A DNA stretch of 64,000 nt from Lactobacillus laiwuensis (GTDB lineage: Bacteria; Bacillota; Bacilli; Lactobacillales; Lactobacillaceae), in contig NZ_BPPB01000001.1 of assembly GCF_019972835.1 (NCBI RefSeq), forward strand, positions 248,001 to 312,000, given 5' to 3'. Position 1 is the stretch's first letter, and each line of letters opens with the position of its first letter. A program made the position numbers and the translations under genes. Of this stretch, positions 27,783 through 37,055 are shown one piece after another. The notes under the pieces are model-generated. The model did not search any database. It was not told the DNA's origin and was given only the letters and a program-made list of their open reading frames with translations.

Positions 27783-29624
27783 ATGGAAAAAAGAACTGAC
27801 TATTGTGGTAATATCACAGCAAAATTTATTAATCAGAGTGTAAATTTGTACGGCTGGGTACAACGTGTGCGAAATCTAGGTAATCTGGTGTTTATTGATT
27901 TACGCGATCGAGAAGGTCTTGTCCAAGTTGTAGTTAATCATGATTCAGGCCAAGAGTTAATGGCTATTGCAGATTCACTAGGAAATGAATATGTAATTCA
28001 GGTTAAAGGTAAAGTAGTTAAGCGTTCAAGTATTAATCCTGACATGAAAACGGGAGAAGTCGAAGTCGAGGCTAAAGAAATCAATGTGTTGAACAAAGCC
28101 AAGAATCCGCCGTTTGAAGTTAAAGATAATGTTGAAGTTGCCGAACAGACTCGGCTAAAGTATCGCTATTTGGATTTGCGTAGACCCAACTTGCAAAATG
28201 CTATCATTTTACGGTCAAAAATTTTACGAGCAACACATGAATTTTTTGATCAAAATGGTTTCATTGATATTGAAACACCAATTTTAGGAAAGTCTTCACC
28301 TGAAGGTGCTCGTGACTATTTGGTACCATCCAGGATTTATCCTGGCAGTTTTTACGCTCTGCCACAATCTCCCCAGCTTTTCAAGCAATTATTGATGGGA
28401 GCTGGCTTTGATAAATATTATCAATTGGCAAGATGCTTCCGCGATGAAGATTTGCGTGGTGACAGACAACCTGAATTCACTCAGATTGATATGGAAACTT
28501 CTTTTACCGATGAGCAGCAGGTACAAGACTACACTGAAGGCTTGCTCAAGAAAATCATGAAAGACGTAATGGGAATTGATCTGAAAACTCCAATTGATCG
28601 CATTTCCTGGACAGATTCAATGAACAATTACGGTACAGATAAGCCAGATACCCGTTTTGGCATGTTGATTCACGACTTAAGTCCAATCTTTAAGGATAGT
28701 GCTTTTAAAGTCTTCTCTGGTGCTATTGCCAATGGTGGCTTTGTTAAAGGGATTGCAGTTAAAGATGGTGCTCAAAAATACTCTCGCAAACAAATTGAGA
28801 AAAAGCAGGACTATATTAAGCGCTACCATGCAAAAGGTTTGGCTTGGGTCAAATTTGAAGATGGTGAGTTCTCTGGTCCAATTTCTCGATTCTTAACTGA
28901 TGAAAATAAAGCTTCTTTAATCAATGAATTTAACTTGCAAGGCGGCGAATTAGTCGTATTTATTGCTGACAAATGGAAAGTTTGCTGCGACTCGCTTGAC
29001 CATTTGCGTCGTGAATTCGCTAAAGAAACAAATATTATTCCAAAACATGTATTTAACTTTGTCTGGGTGGTTGACTGGCCATTATTTGAATATGATGAAG
29101 GATTTGGTAGATGGATTGCAGCACACCATCCATTCACTATGCCTGATGATGAAGGTATTAAATTACTAGATACTGAACCGCATAAAGCTCACGCTCGCAG
29201 CTATGATATAGTTATGAACGGTGATGAATTGGGTGGAGGTTCAATCCGTATTCACAAGCGTTCAATTCAGGAAAAAATGTTTAAGGCCCTCGGTTTTACC
29301 AAAAAACGAGCCTATGAACAATTTGGCTATCTTCTTGAAGCTTTGGATATGGGCTTCCCACCACATGCTGGACTTGCCATCGGGCTTGACCGTTTTGCAA
29401 TGCTGCTTGCTGAAAAAGATAATATCCGTGATGTATTGGCATTCCCGAAAAATGCCAATGCTTCAGAACCAATGATGCATGCACCTGCTCCTGTATCTGA
29501 ACAACAATTAACTGATTTGGGCATTGAGGTCGAAGATAAGTATCAAGACGATGTAGCTAAAATTGAAGCAAACTTGAAAGTACAAGCTGAAAAAGATGCT
29601 GCACAAAATACCAGTTGGGATTAA
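27783..29624 (+). CDS. aspS: aspartyl-tRNA synthetase
   Basis: 613 residues, bacterial-type AspRS. N-terminal OB-fold anticodon-binding domain (about 1-110, YGWVQRVRNLGNLVFIDLRDREG), catalytic core with motif 2 (CFRDEDLRGDRQPEFTQIDME), a GAD insertion domain, and motif 3 (GLAIGLDRFAMLLA). The RBS AAAGGA lies in the end of hisS. A terminator follows. Whether it also charges tRNA-Asn depends on a GatCAB route outside this window. Confidence 0.97.
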   Translation: MEKRTDYCGNITAKFINQSVNLYGWVQRVRNLGNLVFIDLRDREGLVQVVVNHDSGQELMAIADSLGNEYVIQVKGKVVKRSSINPDMKTGEVEVEAKEINVLNKAKNPPFEVKDNVEVAEQTRLKYRYLDLRRPNLQNAIILRSKILRATHEFFDQNGFIDIETPILGKSSPEGARDYLVPSRIYPGSFYALPQSPQLFKQLLMGAGFDKYYQLARCFRDEDLRGDRQPEFTQIDMETSFTDEQQVQDYTEGLLKKIMKDVMGIDLKTPIDRISWTDSMNNYGTDKPDTRFGMLIHDLSPIFKDSAFKVFSGAIANGGFVKGIAVKDGAQKYSRKQIEKKQDYIKRYHAKGLAWVKFEDGEFSGPISRFLTDENKASLINEFNLQGGELVVFIADKWKVCCDSLDHLRREFAKETNIIPKHVFNFVWVVDWPLFEYDEGFGRWIAAHHPFTMPDDEGIKLLDTEPHKAHARSYDIVMNGDELGGGSIRIHKRSIQEKMFKALGFTKKRAYEQFGYLLEALDMGFPPHAGLAIGLDRFAMLLAEKDNIRDVLAFPKNANASEPMMHAPAPVSEQQLTDLGIEVEDKYQDDVAKIEANLKVQAEKDAAQNTSWD

Positions 29625-29640
29625 AGATAAAACAAATATC

Positions 29641-29679
29641 AAAATAGCATGAAGAATTATGCTCTTCATGCTATTTTGT
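29641..29679 (+). terminator. intrinsic terminator of hisS-aspS
   Basis: AAAATAGCATGAAG pairs with CTTCATGCTATTTT across an 8-nt loop. Confidence 0.85.
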
Positions 29680-29722
29680 TCACTTATTGTTAAAAAATTG
29701 ACCTGAGTTAGGAGGAAATCAT

Positions 29723-30223
29723 ATGACTGATAAATTTCACCGGGCTTTTGGTTGCTATGGCATTATTGGTGATCAGCAAAATCTAGTTGTAATCAAAAAA
29801 GAGGATGGACCTTATATAAATCGCTATGACTTACCAGGAGGTAGTTTAGAAGACGGGGAATCATTAAAGCATGCAGTTAAGCGTGAAGTAAATGAAGAAA
29901 CAGGCTTAATAGTTCAAGATTACAGGCAAATTGGTGTTACTTCGTTTAAATACCCTTGGGATTATGAACAATGGCATTTTAATCAACATATTTGCGTTTT
30001 TTATAGAATCAATAAGTTTAGTGGTAATTTGCAGACTGAAGCCAAGCAGTTCACAGGGCAAGATTCTTTAGGAGCAATCAGGATACCATTAGCAAAGATA
30101 AGTATTGGAAATTCTTCGCCTTTAGTAGTTAAAGCTAAACAATTTTTATTAAACCCAGACAATTTTGATTTAGCAGATCAAACTTTTGATAAGTGGATTG
30201 TACTTGATAAACCTGTTTTTTAA
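29723..30223 (+). CDS. NUDIX hydrolase
   Basis: 166 residues. The NUDIX box runs from GGSLEDGESLKHAVKREV to NEETGL, matching GX5EX7REUXEEXGU, so the metal-binding glutamates are present. The substrate is not evident; nucleoside diphosphate derivatives or damaged nucleotides are common. RBS TAGGAGG. It stands alone between aspS and a terminator shared with tpx. Confidence 0.88.
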   Translation: MTDKFHRAFGCYGIIGDQQNLVVIKKEDGPYINRYDLPGGSLEDGESLKHAVKREVNEETGLIVQDYRQIGVTSFKYPWDYEQWHFNQHICVFYRINKFSGNLQTEAKQFTGQDSLGAIRIPLAKISIGNSSPLVVKAKQFLLNPDNFDLADQTFDKWIVLDKPVF

Positions 30224-30226
30224 AGT

Positions 30227-30267
30227 AAAAAAAGCGGTTAAGGAAATCATTTCCTTAACCGCTTTTA
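30227..30267. terminator. bidirectional terminator between the NUDIX gene and tpx
   Basis: AAAAGCGGTTAAGGAAA pairs perfectly with TTTCCTTAACCGCTTTT around a 3-nt loop; A-runs and T-runs flank it. Confidence 0.9.
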
Positions 30268-30273
30268 ACTAGT

Positions 30274-30768
30274 TTATTTTAAACTCTGTAAAAAATCTAA
30301 AGCCTTATCGTAATTGGGCTCGTTAGTTAATTCCTGAATAAGTTCTTGGTACAAAACTTTTTTATCTGCATCAACGATCCAAACGCTTCTGGAATCTAAG
30401 TTATTAGCTTCAATAAATAAGCCCATGTTTTTACCAAAATCAAAAGAATCATCAGACAAGAGTTTCATCTTTGAAACGCCTTCAGCTGCACACCAGTTTT
30501 TCTGCTCTTCTGGAGTATTGGTAGAAATAGTATAAAAATTGATACCGTTAAACTTATCAACTTCACCGTTAAACTTTTTAGTAGAAATACTGCAAACGCT
30601 AGTATTGATATTAGGCACCACACTGATTAAAGTAGGCTTGTCAACTAATTCTTCCATTGAAACAATAGAACCGTCTGCCTGCTTTACCTTGAAACTTGGT
30701 AATTCTTCTCCCACTTTTGGTGGTTCACCATTTGTTGACAGAGGTTCATTTTTCATTGTTACTTGCAT
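30274..30768 (-). CDS. tpx: thiol peroxidase (2-Cys peroxiredoxin, Tpx type)
   Basis: 164 residues. It reduces hydrogen peroxide and alkyl hydroperoxides with thioredoxin. The peroxidatic Cys59 is in NTSVCSISTKKFN and the resolving Cys93 in NWCAAEGVSK, matching the atypical two-cysteine Tpx pattern. RBS AGAAAGGG on the minus strand. An internal Met5 is an alternative start. Monocistronic, with its own terminator. Confidence 0.93.
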   Translation of the reverse strand: MQVTMKNEPLSTNGEPPKVGEELPSFKVKQADGSIVSMEELVDKPTLISVVPNINTSVCSISTKKFNGEVDKFNGINFYTISTNTPEEQKNWCAAEGVSKMKLLSDDSFDFGKNMGLFIEANNLDSRSVWIVDADKKVLYQELIQELTNEPNYDKALDFLQSLK

Positions 30769-30858
30769 AATCTTAACCCTTTCTCTTCTTAAAAATATAA
30801 ACGACTACTCTTTAAATTTTAAACTACTGAGGTTGAAAACCCCAAGAAATTAGCTTTT

Positions 30859-32043
30859 TTAGTTATTATTAGTGTATTCAGAGATGCGCTTAATAGCCAC
30901 TTTGAGCTTTTCTTCAGAAGATGCATATGAAAAGCGAACGTATCCATGACCTCCAGCACCAAAGAAACTGCCGGGGGTCACCCCAACTTTGGCTTTTTCA
31001 GCTAGATCTTTAGCAAAGGAGACATCGTCACAGCCAAATTTAGTTGGTATTTTAGCGAAAATATAAAAAGCTCCTTCTGGTGTAGCCATAGTATAGCCAT
31101 TCTTCTTTAGACCATCTTCAAGAAGATGTAAACGCTTTTGGTACTTTTCTCTAGCATCAATATAGTCTTGTTCACCATGATCTAATGCCTCTGACGCCGC
31201 AATCTGAACATTATCAGTTACAGAAGAAATCAAAAATGAATGTATTTTTATCATTGATTTCATTAACTCGGCAGGCCCGGCGATATAACCAATTCTCCAG
31301 CCGGTCATTGCGACGCTTTTTGACAGCCCCGATAACAAAACAGTTCTTTCCGGAATAATCTGCGTCAGAGAGTAATGCTTTTTTTCACCATAAATTAATT
31401 CCGCATAGATTTCATCACTGACAGCAAATATATCGTATTTAGTGATAACGTCTGCAAGCTCTTGCAAGTTTTGTTCTGAGTATACTCGGCCTGTTGGGTT
31501 AGAAGGGTCAGTAATAATAACGGCTTTTGCTCCTTTGCCTTCATTTTCAAGCGTTTCAGTCAGCTTTTTGGCAGTTAAAAGAAAATTATCAGCAGAAGTA
31601 TCAACTTGTACAGGTATACCACCAGCCATTTTTATAATACCAAAATAAACTTCCCAAACCGGAGTGGGAACAATGATTTTTTCTCCCGGGTTTAGCAAAG
31701 CCATGGCAGCAATGTTTAGTCCTTCTGAGACACCTACAATAGCACAAATTTCACTTTTAGGATCATAGCTTACACCCAGACTCTTTTTTAAATATTTGCT
31801 GACGGAATTTAAATATTTTTCTTTGCCAGCTTCTGGCGCATAATGGGAGTCATCTCTATTAATATCATTAATTGCCGCTCGTTTTATATGCTCAGGAGTA
31901 TTTAAATCTGGCTCACCAATAGTTAATTTTATTATCCCAGGAATTTGAGAAATTTTTTGACTAAAAGATCTGATTTCAGAATTAGGCAAATTTCTAATTT
32001 TAGAATTTATTTTTGCAGATAAGTTTTTTGCTAAATGTGGCAT
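30859..32043 (-). CDS. PLP-dependent class I/II aminotransferase
   Basis: 394 residues of the aspartate-aminotransferase fold. Visible are the N-terminal LTIGEPDLNTPEHIK, the cofactor-binding ITDPSNPTGRVYSE, VSDEIYAELIYG, and the Schiff-base lysine in LLSGLSKSVAMTGWRIGYIAG. The closest group is PatA-like enzymes acting on aspartate, aromatic amino acids or N-acetyl-LL-diaminopimelate. The donor cannot be fixed from sequence, and no lysine-pathway genes adjoin it. Divergent from msrB. Confidence 0.9.
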   Translation of the reverse strand: MPHLAKNLSAKINSKIRNLPNSEIRSFSQKISQIPGIIKLTIGEPDLNTPEHIKRAAINDINRDDSHYAPEAGKEKYLNSVSKYLKKSLGVSYDPKSEICAIVGVSEGLNIAAMALLNPGEKIIVPTPVWEVYFGIIKMAGGIPVQVDTSADNFLLTAKKLTETLENEGKGAKAVIITDPSNPTGRVYSEQNLQELADVITKYDIFAVSDEIYAELIYGEKKHYSLTQIIPERTVLLSGLSKSVAMTGWRIGYIAGPAELMKSMIKIHSFLISSVTDNVQIAASEALDHGEQDYIDAREKYQKRLHLLEDGLKKNGYTMATPEGAFYIFAKIPTKFGCDDVSFAKDLAEKAKVGVTPGSFFGAGGHGYVRFSYASSEEKLKVAIKRISEYTNNN

Positions 32044-32197
32044 AATAAGATCCTTCCTATTTTTCTTGAAACCATATTATAACCTAGCCTGACCATAAAT
32101 AAAATTAAGAAAAAGTATTATTTTAGTGAGTTTATAGTTAGTGAATACTATTTATTTTTGTTATATTGAATATATCAAACTAAGGAGTGTGTGATTT

Positions 32198-32629
32198 ATG
32201 GATCAAAATGAGAAAGATAAGAGACTAAAGCAGTTAACTCCCGATCAATATCAAGTGACTCAACAAGCTGCAACTGATTACCCATTCAAAGGGAAATACG
32301 ATGATTTTTATCAAAAAGGAATTTATGTTGATATTGTATCAGGAGAGCCATTATTTTCGAGTGAAGACAAATATGATGCGGGATGCGGCTGGCCTAGTTT
32401 TACACGTCCGATTAAAAAATTAGTTTACCACCGTGATCAGTCCCATAATATGGAAAGAACTGAGGTCAAGAGTCCAGATGCAGATTCGCATTTAGGGCAT
32501 GTATTTGATGATGGCCCGTCTGATAAAGGCGGACTTAGATATTGCATCAATTCTTCAGCTTTGGAGTTCATCCCTTATGAGCAATTAGAACAAAAAGGTT
32601 ACGGAGAATATAAAAAACTCTTTAAATAA
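32198..32629 (+). CDS. msrB: peptide-methionine (R)-S-oxide reductase
   Basis: 143 residues. The catalytic cysteine lies in [13 protein letters not shown]; the substrate site is [14 protein letters not shown]. The two CxxC zinc sites of many MsrB proteins are missing (for example [15 protein letters not shown] where a Cys pair would lie), so this is the zinc-free form. RBS AAGGAG. msrA is 1 kb downstream on the other strand rather than fused or in the same operon. Confidence 0.95.
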   Translation: MDQNEKDKRLKQLTPDQYQVTQQAATDYPFKGKYDDFYQKGIYVDIVSGEPLFSSEDKYDAGCGWPSFTRPIKKLVYHRDQSHNMERTEVKSPDADSHLGHVFDDGPSDKGGLRYCINSSALEFIPYEQLEQKGYGEYKKLFK

Positions 32630-32641
32630 TAAAAATTATGT

Positions 32642-32678
32642 AAAAAAGAACATGGCTATTATTAGTCATGTTCTTTTT
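32642..32678. terminator. bidirectional terminator between msrB and the YitT-type gene
   Basis: AAAAAGAACATG and CATGTTCTTTTT are paired around 12 nt; suitable for both convergent genes. Confidence 0.85.
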
Positions 32679-32687
32679 GAGTAACTA

Positions 32688-33566
32688 CTAAACTATTTCT
32701 TGTTCCTTGAAACTGCCGTAAACCCGCTCGACTTCGGTAACGCTCATGAAGGCATACGGATCGCTTTTTTTAACAATATGTAAAACATCATACATATCAT
32801 AGCGGTCAATAACAGTGATCAATACTTTTTTCTCATTATGACTGTATGCCCCTTCAACATCATGAAAAATGGTAATACCACGGTGCATTTTTTCCTGAAT
32901 GCCATCAATAATAGCATGAGGCTGTTCTGTAACGATGGTAACCTGCAGCTTCTGGTGCTGCGTATAGACGGCATCGATTACGCGTCCGTTAATAAAAATA
33001 GTTAAAGCTGAATATAATGCACGCGTCCAACCAAAAGCAAATCCAGCAGCAGCTATAATTATTAAATTAATTAAGATACTGATTTTACCGTAACTGGTTC
33101 CTGTTTTTCTCTGAATGACTATACCTATGATATCAAGTCCACCTGTTGATATACCGTTCTTAAGCGCAAAACCTGTACCCAGGCCATTGATCATACCACC
33201 AAAAATCGCACAGACAAGTGGATCAATGTGCATGTTAATCGGTTGTACTACTCGCATCATAATTGATCCAAGTATGACTGTAATGATTGTAAAAAACGTA
33301 AATTTATGTCCAATCTTTATCCAGGCAAGCAAAAGCAGAGGCAAGTTCAATACAAAATACAAAGCAGAAGTTGATAGAGTAACGGGTAAATACCGTTCGC
33401 TCATAGTATTGATTAACTGGGCAAAACCAGTTATTCCTGAAGAATACATGTGTCCTGGCGTCCAGAAGAAATTTAAAGCCACAGCTACGGCTAAAGAATA
33501 GAAAAATGAGGCAGAAATTTTAGAGAGTAGATTATACCGCCGATTAAATGCGTCAAGCTGATCCAT
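32688..33566 (-). CDS. YitT family (DUF161/DUF2179) membrane protein
   Basis: 292 residues. Five or so transmembrane segments in the first 190 residues include the conserved GGMINGLGTGFALKNGISTGGLDIIG. A soluble C-terminal DUF2179 domain follows (about 205-285, VTIVTEQPHAIIDGIQE, RGITIFHDVEGAYS, VITVIDRYDMYDV). The family is widespread in Firmicutes and its function is unknown. It is monocistronic by appearance. Confidence 0.9.
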   Translation of the reverse strand: MDQLDAFNRRYNLLSKISASFFYSLAVAVALNFFWTPGHMYSSGITGFAQLINTMSERYLPVTLSTSALYFVLNLPLLLLAWIKIGHKFTFFTIITVILGSIMMRVVQPINMHIDPLVCAIFGGMINGLGTGFALKNGISTGGLDIIGIVIQRKTGTSYGKISILINLIIIAAAGFAFGWTRALYSALTIFINGRVIDAVYTQHQKLQVTIVTEQPHAIIDGIQEKMHRGITIFHDVEGAYSHNEKKVLITVIDRYDMYDVLHIVKKSDPYAFMSVTEVERVYGSFKEQEIV

Positions 33567-33609
33567 TATTCAATATTTCCTTTTCGAAAAAATGCTAATT
33601 AAAAATAAT

Positions 33610-33650
33610 AAATACTAGTTTCTATATAAAATATAAAAACTAGTATTTTT
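33610..33650 (-). terminator. terminator downstream of msrA
   Basis: AAATACTAGTTT and AAAACTAGTATTT form the stem; read on the minus strand it follows the end of msrA by about 60 bp. Confidence 0.65.
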
Positions 33651-33707
33651 CTTAAGTATACTAACACATTTACGTGAAATTTAAAGAGGTTTTTAATCTA
33701 ACTTGGT

Positions 33708-34250
33708 TTAATTTTGCCAATGCTTTTTAATAAATTCCTCTCTACCGCCTGATTCTTCAAGAGCGTAGCGTCTTGGATTTTTCTTGTAAAAATCTTGGTG
33801 ATAATCTTCTGCAGGATAAAATGGCTTTGCTGGTTCAATTTTAGTAACTATTGGCTCATCAAATCTGCCACTATTTTGCAAAGCTGCTCTGGACTTTTCT
33901 GCTGCTTCTTTTTGCGCATCTGAATTATAAAAAATTACAGGACGATAGTTATCACCACGATCCTGAAATTGTCCTGATGCGTCAGTCGGATCAGTTACTT
34001 GCCAATAATAGTCAAGCAACTTGTCATAAGGCATAATTTTTGGATCATAAGTGATTTCAACAGCTTCAGTGTGTCCCGTTTCACCTGTACATACTTGTTC
34101 ATAGGTCGGATCTGGCACATTTCCACCTGTATAACCCGAAATTACTTTTTTAATGCCAGGTAGAGAATCAAAAGGTTTTACCATACACCAAAAACAGCCG
34201 CCAGCAAATATTGCAGTATCCAAATTACCCATTTGCTCATTTTTACTCAT
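33708..34250 (-). CDS. msrA: peptide-methionine (S)-S-oxide reductase
   Basis: 180 residues. [16 protein letters not shown] carries the catalytic cysteine; [27 protein letters not shown] and AEDYHQDF are further MsrA signatures. It repairs the S-epimer of methionine sulfoxide in the cytoplasm. RBS AAAGAGGTG on the minus strand, 6-7 nt before ATG. Confidence 0.96.
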   Translation of the reverse strand: MSKNEQMGNLDTAIFAGGCFWCMVKPFDSLPGIKKVISGYTGGNVPDPTYEQVCTGETGHTEAVEITYDPKIMPYDKLLDYYWQVTDPTDASGQFQDRGDNYRPVIFYNSDAQKEAAEKSRAALQNSGRFDEPIVTKIEPAKPFYPAEDYHQDFYKKNPRRYALEESGGREEFIKKHWQN

Positions 34251-34312
34251 TTATTTCACCTCTTTAATTTTTATTTAAACATAAATGCCTTAATTAGATG
34301 CCTTATTTGCTT

Positions 34313-35140
34313 TTATTTTTGAACTCCTAAGTGGTTCATGATAATTGCTGCAGTCTCTTCGATCGAGCGGTGAGCAACGTTTATTACAAAACAGCCAAGT
34401 TGATCATAGAGTTTTTGGGCTGAATCCAATTCTTTTTTTATCGCATCGATATTAGAATAGGAAGTATCGGGATTTAAACCATAGGAAATCATTCTTTCAC
34501 GTCTGATTTCATTTAACACAGAAAGGTCATTTGTCAAACCAATAATTTTTTTAGGATCAATTTGATATATTTCTTTCGGGATATGGGTATCTGGAACTAA
34601 TGGCAGATTTGCGACCTTGAGATTTTTATTAGCTAAAAACAATGATAAGGGAGTTTTCGATGTACGCGATACTCCTAAAAGGACAACGTCGGCTTCTAAA
34701 AAGCCCTTGGGATCTTTGCCATCGTCATACATAACCGCAAATTCCATGGCTGAAATGCGATCGAAATATTTTTGATTCATTTTATGCTGGGCACCAATTC
34801 TTTGTTGTGGCTTAAGACCAGTCAATTTTTGAATTGATTCAATTGCTGGTGATAAAATATCAACGCTTTGTATTTGATGTTCTCTAACAAAACGAATAAC
34901 AGGAATCTGCATTTCATCTTTTACCAAGCTATAAATAAGCAGTAAATTTGGATATTGAACTATTTCTGCAAAAGTATCTTCTAATTTCTCCTTATTAATT
35001 ATGAATGGATACCTCCTGTAATTAATCTGCGCATCAGGAAACTGGGCGGCTGCGGCAACAGCATTGTTAAAAGCAGTATCACCAGCAGAATCTGAAATTA
35101 TTATTATGTTAACTTCTTTTTTGGGTGTTTCTTCAGCCAT
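34313..35140 (-). CDS. putative pyruvate,phosphate dikinase / PEP synthase regulatory protein (DUF299)
   Basis: 275 residues. The family is a bifunctional kinase/phosphorylase that switches PPDK or PEP synthase through ADP-dependent phosphorylation. The P-loop-like LLGVSRTSKTPLSLFLANK lies near residue 155, with IISDSAGDTAFN at the N-terminus and RREFMISYG-like basic motifs near 215 (here RRERMISYG). The partner enzyme is not in this window. RBS AAGGAGTAA on the minus strand. Divergent from rpsU. Confidence 0.9.
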   Translation of the reverse strand: MAEETPKKEVNIIIISDSAGDTAFNNAVAAAAQFPDAQINYRRYPFIINKEKLEDTFAEIVQYPNLLLIYSLVKDEMQIPVIRFVREHQIQSVDILSPAIESIQKLTGLKPQQRIGAQHKMNQKYFDRISAMEFAVMYDDGKDPKGFLEADVVLLGVSRTSKTPLSLFLANKNLKVANLPLVPDTHIPKEIYQIDPKKIIGLTNDLSVLNEIRRERMISYGLNPDTSYSNIDAIKKELDSAQKLYDQLGCFVINVAHRSIEETAAIIMNHLGVQK

Positions 35141-35238
35141 TATTTACTCCTTTTTTTCTTTAATTATACAATTTAACCAAAATCATTAACAGATTAAGTT
35201 TTTCCTGTGAAAAATTTGAAAAATATTGTTCGTTTGTA

Positions 35239-35266
35239 TTGACCCACTGGTGATGTTTGATATAAT
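35239..35266 (+). promoter_or_regulatory. rpsU promoter
   Basis: TTGACC (35239-35244), 16-bp spacer, TGATATAAT with an extended -10 (TATAAT 35261-35266). Confidence 0.75.
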
Positions 35267-35316
35267 TTAGTTAAATGTATGACGGTAACGTCAAGAAATG
35301 GAAGGAGGGATCACAT

Positions 35317-35493
35317 ATGGCCAAGACAGTCGTTCACGAAAACGAGTCTATTGATGATGCTCTTCGTCGTTTTAAACGTTCCGTTTCTAGAAGTGGTACT
35401 TTACAGGAATACCGCAAACGCGAGTTTTATGAAAAACCTAGTGTTCGTAGGAAACTGAAATCCGAAGCTGCTCGGAAACGCAGACATTATTAA
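35317..35493 (+). CDS. rpsU: 30S ribosomal protein S21
   Basis: 58 residues from ATG 35317, which has GGAAGGAGGG 6 nt upstream. A longer frame from 35275 would contain that RBS and is rejected. The sequence is the usual S21: [19 protein letters not shown], basic, ending in KRRHY. It is the first gene of the rpsU-yqeY-phoH-ybeY-era block but has its own terminator. Confidence 0.97.
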   Translation: MAKTVVHENESIDDALRRFKRSVSRSGTLQEYRKREFYEKPSVRRKLKSEAARKRRHY

Positions 35494-35496
35494 TCT

Positions 35497-35535
35497 AAAA
35501 ACGACTTTTATCAAGCAGATAAAAGTCGTTTTTTA
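35497..35535 (+). terminator. intrinsic terminator of rpsU
   Basis: AACGACTTTTAT pairs with ATAAAAGTCGTT, followed by T6. Confidence 0.85.
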
Positions 35536-35568
35536 TTAATCACAATTAAAGTTTAATGTTTTATTTAA

Positions 35569-35597
35569 TTTAAACTAGTTTGTAAATTTGTTATAAT
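35569..35597 (+). promoter_or_regulatory. possible promoter of the yqeY-phoH-ybeY-era-recO transcript
   Basis: TTTAAA (35569-35574), 17-bp spacer, TATAAT (35592-35597). The -10 is strong and the -35 weak. Confidence 0.5.
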
Positions 35598-35631
35598 TTA
35601 GCTAGATTTTATGAAGAAAGAGGGAATTCAT

Positions 35632-36075
35632 TTGAGTTTATCTGAGCAAATAATGTCAGATATGAAAGAAGCGATGAAAGCTCGCGACAAGGTTAGACTG
35701 AACACTGTTCGTATGATCAAGTCTGCTTTAATGAATGAAAAAATTAAAGCAGGTCATGATTTGACCGCTGAAGAAGAATTGACGGTCCTTAGCCGAGAAA
35801 AAAAGCAGCGTGAAGAATCAATTGATGAATTTACCAAGGCTAATCGTAAAGACTTAGCTGATGAAACAAAACAGGAATTGGCAATTGTTGAAAGCTATCT
35901 GCCTAAACAAATGACTGAAGAAGAGCTCGATCAAGCCGTTTCATCGGCAATTGCAGAAGTTAATGCTCAAGGTAAATCGGATTTTGGTAAAGTAATGAAA
36001 GTTTTAATGCCTAAAATCAAAGGTAAAGCTGATGGTAAAGCAGCTTCTAATGCGGTGCGCAAACAGTTGAAATAG
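35632..36075 (+). CDS. yqeY: GatB/YqeY domain-containing protein
   Basis: 147 residues from TTG 35632 (Met-Ser-Leu-Ser-Glu), with AAAGAGGG 7 nt upstream; the ATG at 35611 lies before that RBS and is rejected. The domain resembles the tail of GatB that touches tRNA. KARDKVRLNTVRMIKSAL and AIVESYLPKQMTEEEL are typical. Its function is not established. It lies between rpsU and phoH as in many bacilli. Confidence 0.9.
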   Translation: MSLSEQIMSDMKEAMKARDKVRLNTVRMIKSALMNEKIKAGHDLTAEEELTVLSREKKQREESIDEFTKANRKDLADETKQELAIVESYLPKQMTEEELDQAVSSAIAEVNAQGKSDFGKVMKVLMPKIKGKADGKAASNAVRKQLK

Positions 36076-36099
36076 GCACAAGAAAAGGAGCAGAGTTAT

Positions 36100-37050
36100 T
36101 TGGCCCAAACCAATTTTATTCCTAAAAATCCTGAGAACATCCAAAAATTAGTTGGTATTAATGATAAGAATTTAGGTCTATTATCAACTGGATATAATGC
36201 CAGTGTAGTTGATACTGGCAACAGTATAGCTATTCAAGGTGATGATAATGACATCAAAAAAGTTTTAGCTGTTCTGAAAGCTTTAGATAGCGTTGTTAGT
36301 GCCAATATTAATATTGGTCCTGCTGACGTTGTCAGCGCAATGAAAATGGCTGATAAGGGAACAACTGAATATTTTCCTGACCTATATAAAAAGATTTTAA
36401 TTCGAGATGCTAAAGGCAAGCCGATTAGAGTCAAAAATATGGGACAGAAAAAATATGTCGAAGCCATAGAAAAAAATGATGTAGTATTTGGAATCGGGCC
36501 TGCTGGTACTGGTAAGACGTTTATCGCCGTGGTTTGTGCTGTTGCAGCTTTTAAAAAGGGTGAAGTTTCAAGGATTATTTTGACCAGACCTGCAGTTGAA
36601 GCTGGAGAGTCACTGGGATTTTTACCTGGTGATCTTAAAGAAAAAGTTGATCCTTACTTAAGGCCCATTTATGATTCTCTATATGCAATTTTAGGCACCA
36701 ATACCACCGATCATTTAATGGAACGAGGAGTTATTGAAGTGGCTCCATTAGCATATATGCGTGGACGTACGTTAGATGATGCATTTGTTATTCTTGATGA
36801 AGCACAAAATACTACTGATGCGCAAATGAAAATGTTTTTAACCAGGCTTGGCTTTAATTCAAAAATGATCGTCAATGGTGACATGACACAAGTCGATCTT
36901 CCCGGTAAGCAACGGAGTGGACTGATAGATGCTGAACGTATTTTGAAGAAAATTGAACAAATTAAATTTATCTGGTTTTCAGCTAATGATGTTGTTCGTC
37001 ATCCGGTTGTTGCTAAAATTATTAATGCCTACGAAAAGGAAGAAAAATAG
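36100..37050 (+). CDS. phoH: PhoH family ATPase
   Basis: 316 residues from TTG 36100 with AAAAGGAG upstream. The N-terminal KH-like part (about 1-110) is followed by a P-loop NTPase: GIGPAGTGKTFIAV (Walker A) and FVILDEAQNTT (Walker B), plus NGDMTQVDLPG. Family members are RNA-linked ATPases of uncertain role; pairing with ybeY 5 bp downstream is highly conserved and suggests rRNA processing. Confidence 0.93.
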   Translation: MAQTNFIPKNPENIQKLVGINDKNLGLLSTGYNASVVDTGNSIAIQGDDNDIKKVLAVLKALDSVVSANINIGPADVVSAMKMADKGTTEYFPDLYKKILIRDAKGKPIRVKNMGQKKYVEAIEKNDVVFGIGPAGTGKTFIAVVCAVAAFKKGEVSRIILTRPAVEAGESLGFLPGDLKEKVDPYLRPIYDSLYAILGTNTTDHLMERGVIEVAPLAYMRGRTLDDAFVILDEAQNTTDAQMKMFLTRLGFNSKMIVNGDMTQVDLPGKQRSGLIDAERILKKIEQIKFIWFSANDVVRHPVVAKIINAYEKEEK

Positions 37051-37055
37051 ATTTA

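Noticed and set aside
28823-29137. Minus-strand frame of 104 residues inside aspS
   Set aside because: Shadow of the AspRS catalytic domain.
33115-33501. Plus-strand frame of 128 residues inside the YitT-type gene
   Set aside because: Antisense shadow of a clearly conserved membrane protein.
35275-35316. Longer S21 starting at ATG 35275
   Set aside because: The extension contains the GGAAGGAGGG ribosome binding site; normal S21 begins at 35317.
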